DNA of 64,000 nt from an uncultured Verrucomicrobiota bacterium. Lineage in GTDB: Bacteria; Verrucomicrobiota; Kiritimatiellia; CAIQIC01; Lenti-01. Under the pieces are notes generated by a model. That model ran no database searches. It had not been told where the DNA came from and saw only the letters and a list, made by a program, of their open reading frames with translations. Shown one piece after another: positions 61,101-64,000 of the stretch. A program made the translations under genes and the position numbers. The stretch spans positions 62,001 through 126,000 of the forward strand of contig CALMNW010000075.1 of the NCBI GenBank assembly GCA_937872095.1. Direction: 5' to 3'. How positions within the stretch are numbered: the stretch's first letter is position 1; each line of letters opens with the position of its first letter.

Positions 61101-62262
61101 TTATCTGGTTTCGCTGTCCGGCGACTCCCTGACCACGCCGGCGATGGACTTCACGGCCAGTTCGTCCGAAACGCTGACCTTCAAGGCGCGGACCTACGGC
61201 GGCGTCAACGCGGCGAACAACGTCATCACCGTGTCGCTCTCGACCGACAACGGCTCGAGCTGGACGAACTTGGGCACGCGGACGCCGTTGAACACGACGC
61301 TGACGGCGATGACGCCGTTCGACCTCAGCGGCTACGACGGCAGCCAGGTGCTCGTGAAGCTGGAAACGCTGGGCGCGTCCTCCTCCGTGGGCGCGGGCAT
61401 CGACGAAGTGAGCGTCACCAACGTGGCCAGCAGCTCGATGCCCGCTTTCGTGGCCGGTTACTCGAACCGGACCGTGGCGGTCACGAGCCAGAGCGTGACC
61501 GGCCTGACCGAGAACACGACCTACTACTTCCGGGTGCGGGCGGTGAACGCCGTCGGCTCCAGCGCCGACTCGGCGACGGCCAGCGCGACGACGACGAGCA
61601 ACGCGCCCGCCGGCACGCCGCCGACGATGGACGCCATCGCCGCGCAGAACGCGACGGTCGGCGTGGATTTCGAAATCACGGTGACGGCGACTCCGACGGA
61701 AGGCGACCCCATCCTGTCCTTCGCCTGCACGAGCGCGGTGGACACGAACACGTGGCTGCTCGATGAAAACACGGGCGACTTCCTGTTCGTCCCGACGGTG
61801 GCCGAACTCGGCACGAATTGGTTCTCCTTCACGGCCACGGACAAAGACGGCGAAAGCGCGGCGGTGGACATGAGCGTGAAGGTGTACTCCGCGGCGGCGA
61901 CCAACGAGTTCACGATGTGGGTGGAAGACCAGGAAGAAGACCCGCAAGATCCCGACTTCGGCGAAGACGCGGACGTCGACGGCGACGGCCAGACGACCTA
62001 CGAGGAATATCTGGCGGACACGGATCCGGCGGCATCCAACAGCGTGCTGCGCCTGGAAGGCCAGGCCTCCGACCTGTCCGAATTCACGTTCCCGGCCAGC
62101 CCGGCGCGGTACTACCAGTTGGAATATTGCACCGACATCACCGACCAGGCGGGGACGCTCGTAATCACGAATCTGGGCTGGGGCGTGCCGGGCATGGTGA
62201 TCACCAACAACCTGCCGGATAGCTGGTTCGGGACGATCCGCGTCCTGCTGAACGAGCCGTAA
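58171..62262 (+). CDS. Secreted papain-like (C1A) cysteine protease with Ig/FN3 repeats
   Basis: The 1363-residue protein has a signal peptide (about 1-26) and a propeptide-like part. The papain domain (about 150-385) has Gln174 and nucleophile Cys180 in Gln-Gly-Ser-Cys-Gly-Ser-Cys-Tyr (Tyr replaces the usual Trp), His332 in Ser-Asn-His-Ala-Ile and Asn355 in Arg-Asn-Ser-Trp-Gly. All catalytic residues are present. Ig-like domains lie near 390-480, 720-807 and 810-897; FN3-like units near 484-710 and 903-1143. An EF-hand-like Asp-Val-Asp-Gly-Asp-Gly (about 1267) and PVC-style C-terminal module close it. GAGGTG precedes the ATG. Confidence 0.9.
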   Translation: MNKTLFRGLVAGLMVSWLAVASYAIPNPAAAYAEKLGYAYSAADGAETVTVAPGVVFDAWDFYRGKVGSDYAYGAQYGYDTVNRTVESNGCVRSFAVCVPRKATRSGTTEISLLDLMLQNGEPLWVDPDRQLPEAIEEIYEQSSLKTFDKQALPTSWDWRNVSGSSYIGAVRNQGSCGSCYAFGAAAAAEGTFNYAMARTGANCVDFSEAYIAWCLGKYGDYSAHFSGCDGADYDYQELEALTVEGICGESQMPYNSGSDPGSCTYTGTTTVFQSWARVDYGDIDAIKTAIMTYGVVDAAVYVDTAFDGYDSGVHDDSNNTCDSGWYTESNHAISLVGWDDNPPEGGGGCWILRNSWGTSWGESGYMRIRYDAAVVHCAVCYMVYGEAAETAPTFTSGTTFGATTGVARTHTVTASGNPTPALKLQSSTASAGYYSFVTNTGVLTYQPPTNDVGSRTFTFTASNTLGVATQVVTATVALAPPAAPAAIWASATNTTDFTAAWSTASNATSYRLDVGTNSSFTTGGGAGATNLISEGFASTSPAGWTFSGVGSYSSAPYVGTLLSGTYSIKFDTVGDYGTTPTFSTGATNLQFWAYGNGGSGSTFAISGLVNSVWTLVDTVVIAANGATYNVALDPSTTQLGFYFTKTYNVALDDVLVQASLGDPDYVAGYSNRTVAGTSQSVTGLTAGATYYFRARAVNAAGASANSSVASVTTLATLSAPVFGANPGPVAATAGVQKVFAVSASGVPTPTLALAGQTASSGYSFNAGTGELTYTPPQADAGARTFTFSATNSQGTASQVVTVNVTGATAPAFTGGAGPYSTTAGVEVAFTVTASGTAPTLALQSQTASSGYSFTPATGAFTYVPPTGDVGAQTFTFTAANAAGTVTQVTSVSVAAVPTAPDAPASVWASATNATDFTAAWSSSAGATSYRLDVGTNATFSAGGGSGGPATNCFHDGTLGNGTGGTWIETGLTQGSGYLVSLSGDSLTTPAMDFTASSSETLTFKARTYGGVNAANNVITVSLSTDNGSSWTNLGTRTPLNTTLTAMTPFDLSGYDGSQVLVKLETLGASSSVGAGIDEVSVTNVASSSMPAFVAGYSNRTVAVTSQSVTGLTENTTYYFRVRAVNAVGSSADSATASATTTSNAPAGTPPTMDAIAAQNATVGVDFEITVTATPTEGDPILSFACTSAVDTNTWLLDENTGDFLFVPTVAELGTNWFSFTATDKDGESAAVDMSVKVYSAAATNEFTMWVEDQEEDPQDPDFGEDADVDGDGQTTYEEYLADTDPAASNSVLRLEGQASDLSEFTFPASPARYYQLEYCTDITDQAGTLVITNLGWGVPGMVITNNLPDSWFGTIRVLLNEP

Positions 62263-62304
62263 GCGGAACATCCGGTTCCGGCGGACCCGTTCCGCCGGTC
62301 TCGA

Positions 62305-62334
62305 GGCACGCGACGAACGTCGCGTGCCTTTTTT
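62305..62334 (+). terminator. Rho-independent terminator after the protease gene
   Basis: GGCACGCGAC pairs with GTCGCGTGCC around a four-base loop and is followed by six T, 42 bases after the protease stop. Confidence 0.95.
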
Positions 62335-62406
62335 CGCGTCCGGCGGACATCTGGGGTTGTACCGGCCAGAGCCGGGCGATATCCTGCTTGCGGTCGACCG
62401 GAAGCA

Positions 62407-64000
62407 ATGAACGGCATGAGAGAAGCCCTTGGAATTTGCCTGGCGGGGTTGTGCGCGGGTTCCGCCTGGGGGGCGACGGTGCAATTCGGGGCCGCCAAGG
62501 TCTACGGAGCGGAAGGGGACGCGTCCGTATATTTGCCGGTGGTTCTTTCCGCCGCGGTGGACGCGACGGTGCAGGTCGCCATCGCCGGCACGGCCACGAA
62601 CGGGATCGATTTCACCTGCGCCACGACGCTGGTTTTCACGGCGGCGGGCTCCGTCACCAACCCGCTGTCGTTTTCCGTCGTGGACGACAGCCTGCCGGAA
62701 GGCCCGGAATCGGCGCGGTTGAGGCTGAACCCAGTGGCGGGCGCGACGCTGGGAACCACGACGCAGGCGGTTTTGTTTGTCCGCGACAACGATGCTTTTT
62801 CCGTTGCATCGGCGAATCTCACCAGCGGCACGAACGAGGTCAACCTGACCACGACCTACGACGATCCCGGCGGACGCATCCTCGAAGCGCTGTGTCCGGA
62901 CGTGGTCTTGATCCAGGAGTGGGTGCTCAAATCCGGGACGACCTATCGCGGGTTCGTGGACGAATATTTCGGAACCGATTTTTCCTATTACGTCGAGCCT
63001 CAGTCCGGCACCTATGCGCAACCCAACGGCATCATCAGCCGCTGGCCGATCGTCGCTTCCAACGAATGGACGGACGCGGAGCTCAGCAACCGCGATTTCG
63101 CGACGGCCACGATCGACCTGCCGGGCAGCCGCGATTTGCATGCCGTCAGCATGCACCTCAAGGCGAGCAGTCTCGAGACGCCGGACGACGATGCCGCGAC
63201 GCGGCTCGCCGAAGCCCGGACGCTGACCAATTACGTTGCCCAGGCCGGGTGGCCCGGGACCAACTACCTCGTGGTCGGCGGGGATCTGAACCTGACCAAC
63301 CGGTCGGAAGCCACGCTGGCGGTGTTGACCAACCGGGTGTCGGACGTCCATCAACCGGCGGATCAGGACGGCGACAAGGATACCAACAGCGGCCGCTACC
63401 GTCCGTACGATTTGGTTTTGCCGAGCACCAACCTGGATGCGCGGCATTGTTCCATCGCCTGCTACGGGGAAGTTTTTCCCAACGGGATGGTGTTCGATAC
63501 CCGGAAGACGTGGAACGGCGGCGTGCCGCCGCCGGCGCTCGCGATCGATTCCGACGCGACGAACATGCAGCACATGGCGGTGCTGAAGGTGTTCGAACTG
63601 GAATTGACGGTGCCGGATCCGCCGGCCGCGGTCTGGGCGAGCGCGACGAACACGACGGATTTCACGGCGGCCTGGAGTCCGGTGCCGGATGCCGCGAGCT
63701 ATCGGCTGGACGTCGGCACGAACGAAACCTTCCTGGGCGGCGCCGGCGGCGGCGCGACGCTGATCGCCGAGGATTTCGACGATTTCTCCGACTGGACGGA
63801 TGGCGGCACGTCCAGCGACACGTCGCATTTCGGCGATTCCAGCCCCTGCCGGGCGCTGGGCGTCGACGACTCCCTGATCTCGCCGGCGGTGAATTATCCC
63901 ACCCAGCTGACGTTCTACGTGGACGCCAGCAGCTCCGGAAACGGATACGTCACCACCAACTACTACAGTTTGGACGGCGGCGCCTCCTGGACGCCGCTGG
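62407..64000 (+). CDS. Secreted Calx-beta / EEP nuclease-fold protein (3' end outside the window)
   Basis: The frame is open from ATG to the last base, at least 531 residues. A signal peptide (about 1-22, ending Ala-Trp-Gly-Ala) is followed by a Calx-beta domain (about 23-120) and an endonuclease/exonuclease/phosphatase (EEP) domain (about 125-395). Its motifs include Val-Leu-Ile-Gln-Glu (metal Glu), Gly-Gly-Asp-Leu-Asn-Leu and Tyr-Asp-Leu-Val-Leu-Pro; the active-site His of the last EEP motif is not obvious. An FN3-like unit begins near 405 and matches units of the protease upstream. DNase activity is possible but not shown. Confidence 0.8.
   Translation, partial: MNGMREALGICLAGLCAGSAWGATVQFGAAKVYGAEGDASVYLPVVLSAAVDATVQVAIAGTATNGIDFTCATTLVFTAAGSVTNPLSFSVVDDSLPEGPESARLRLNPVAGATLGTTTQAVLFVRDNDAFSVASANLTSGTNEVNLTTTYDDPGGRILEALCPDVVLIQEWVLKSGTTYRGFVDEYFGTDFSYYVEPQSGTYAQPNGIISRWPIVASNEWTDAELSNRDFATATIDLPGSRDLHAVSMHLKASSLETPDDDAATRLAEARTLTNYVAQAGWPGTNYLVVGGDLNLTNRSEATLAVLTNRVSDVHQPADQDGDKDTNSGRYRPYDLVLPSTNLDARHCSIACYGEVFPNGMVFDTRKTWNGGVPPPALAIDSDATNMQHMAVLKVFELELTVPDPPAAVWASATNTTDFTAAWSPVPDAASYRLDVGTNETFLGGAGGGATLIAEDFDDFSDWTDGGTSSDTSHFGDSSPCRALGVDDSLISPAVNYPTQLTFYVDASSSGNGYVTTNYYSLDGGASWTPL

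Noticed and set aside
57979-63828. A 1949-codon open frame on the minus strand
   Set aside because: It is antisense to the papain-like protease and the EEP gene, whose domains, signal peptides and terminator are clear. Its product is His/Arg-rich low-complexity text, as expected of shadow frames in G+C-rich DNA.
1-64000. tRNA, rRNA, insertion sequence, attachment site or replication origin
   Set aside because: I looked for tRNA-like cloverleaf ends, rRNA core segments, transposase or integrase motifs and DnaA-box clusters and saw none. A covariance-model search would be needed to rule out tRNA fully.

Overview
The window is about 65% G+C and densely coded. It looks like a chromosomal segment of a Gram-negative bacterium from the PVC superphylum, most likely Kiritimatiellota, Verrucomicrobiota or Lentisphaerota. 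The support is inferential: outer-membrane barrels, a Tol-Pal pair, large secreted CotH/lamin-tail and Ig/FN3 proteins with a PVC-style C-terminal module, a sodium symporter with its small accessory subunit, and families of short palindromic repeats. I found no rRNA, tRNA, CRISPR, intact insertion sequence or phage gene.

Layout. 1-6.1 kb (+): the end of a low-molecular-weight phosphatase, then a CsoR-controlled operon (Cu(I)-type repressor, YHS-like Cys protein, outer-membrane barrel, two lipoproteins, FtsX-type permease, LolD-type ATPase), then a PhzF protein. 6.1-13.9 kb (-): a CotH kinase / VTC-domain / DUF4956 / HlyD / TolC operon. 14-19.8 kb (+): sodium symporter pair, orphan solute-binding lipoprotein, barrel protein, YceH, secreted PPIase. 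19.8-25.5 kb (+): a polyphosphate operon (ROK kinase, Ppx, Ppk1, CHAD). 25.5-27.4 kb (-): TolB-Pal. 27.5-32.7 kb: a palindrome array, Mut7-C protein, YfiM-like lipoprotein and Dus (+), then a barrel protein and an amidohydrolase (-). 32.8-40.6 kb (+): RpoN, class IV aminotransferase, a Thr-rich lipoprotein, AlkD-type protein, a zinc-ribbon/EIIA fusion, shikimate kinase and an OppBC-type permease pair. 40.6-46.7 kb (+): leuA behind an apparent attenuator, two SPFH proteins and Pcm. 46.7-50.6 kb: Dabb and barrel proteins (-), SppA (+), then an aminotransferase and an Lrp-type regulator (-). 50.7-57 kb (-): a four-gene operon ending in ComEC and a secreted protein of unknown function. 57.1-64 kb (+): a membrane protein, a 1363-residue papain-like protease and a Calx-beta/EEP nuclease-fold protein that runs off the window.

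The most interesting items are: (1) a palindrome family that forms 31-bp-period arrays between genes and also sits in frame inside the OppB-type permease, where only versions without a stop codon occur; (2) a leaderless leucine leader peptide with mutually exclusive antiterminator and terminator pairings before leuA; (3) the CotH-VTC-DUF4956 module joined to HlyD and TolC; (4) the Cu(I)-CsoR operon whose cargo is an envelope ABC module rather than a P-type ATPase; (5) two tandem SPFH proteins with triplicated N-terminal modules; (6) a zinc-ribbon/PTS-EIIA fusion. All functional statements come from sequence motifs and family knowledge; no searches were run.
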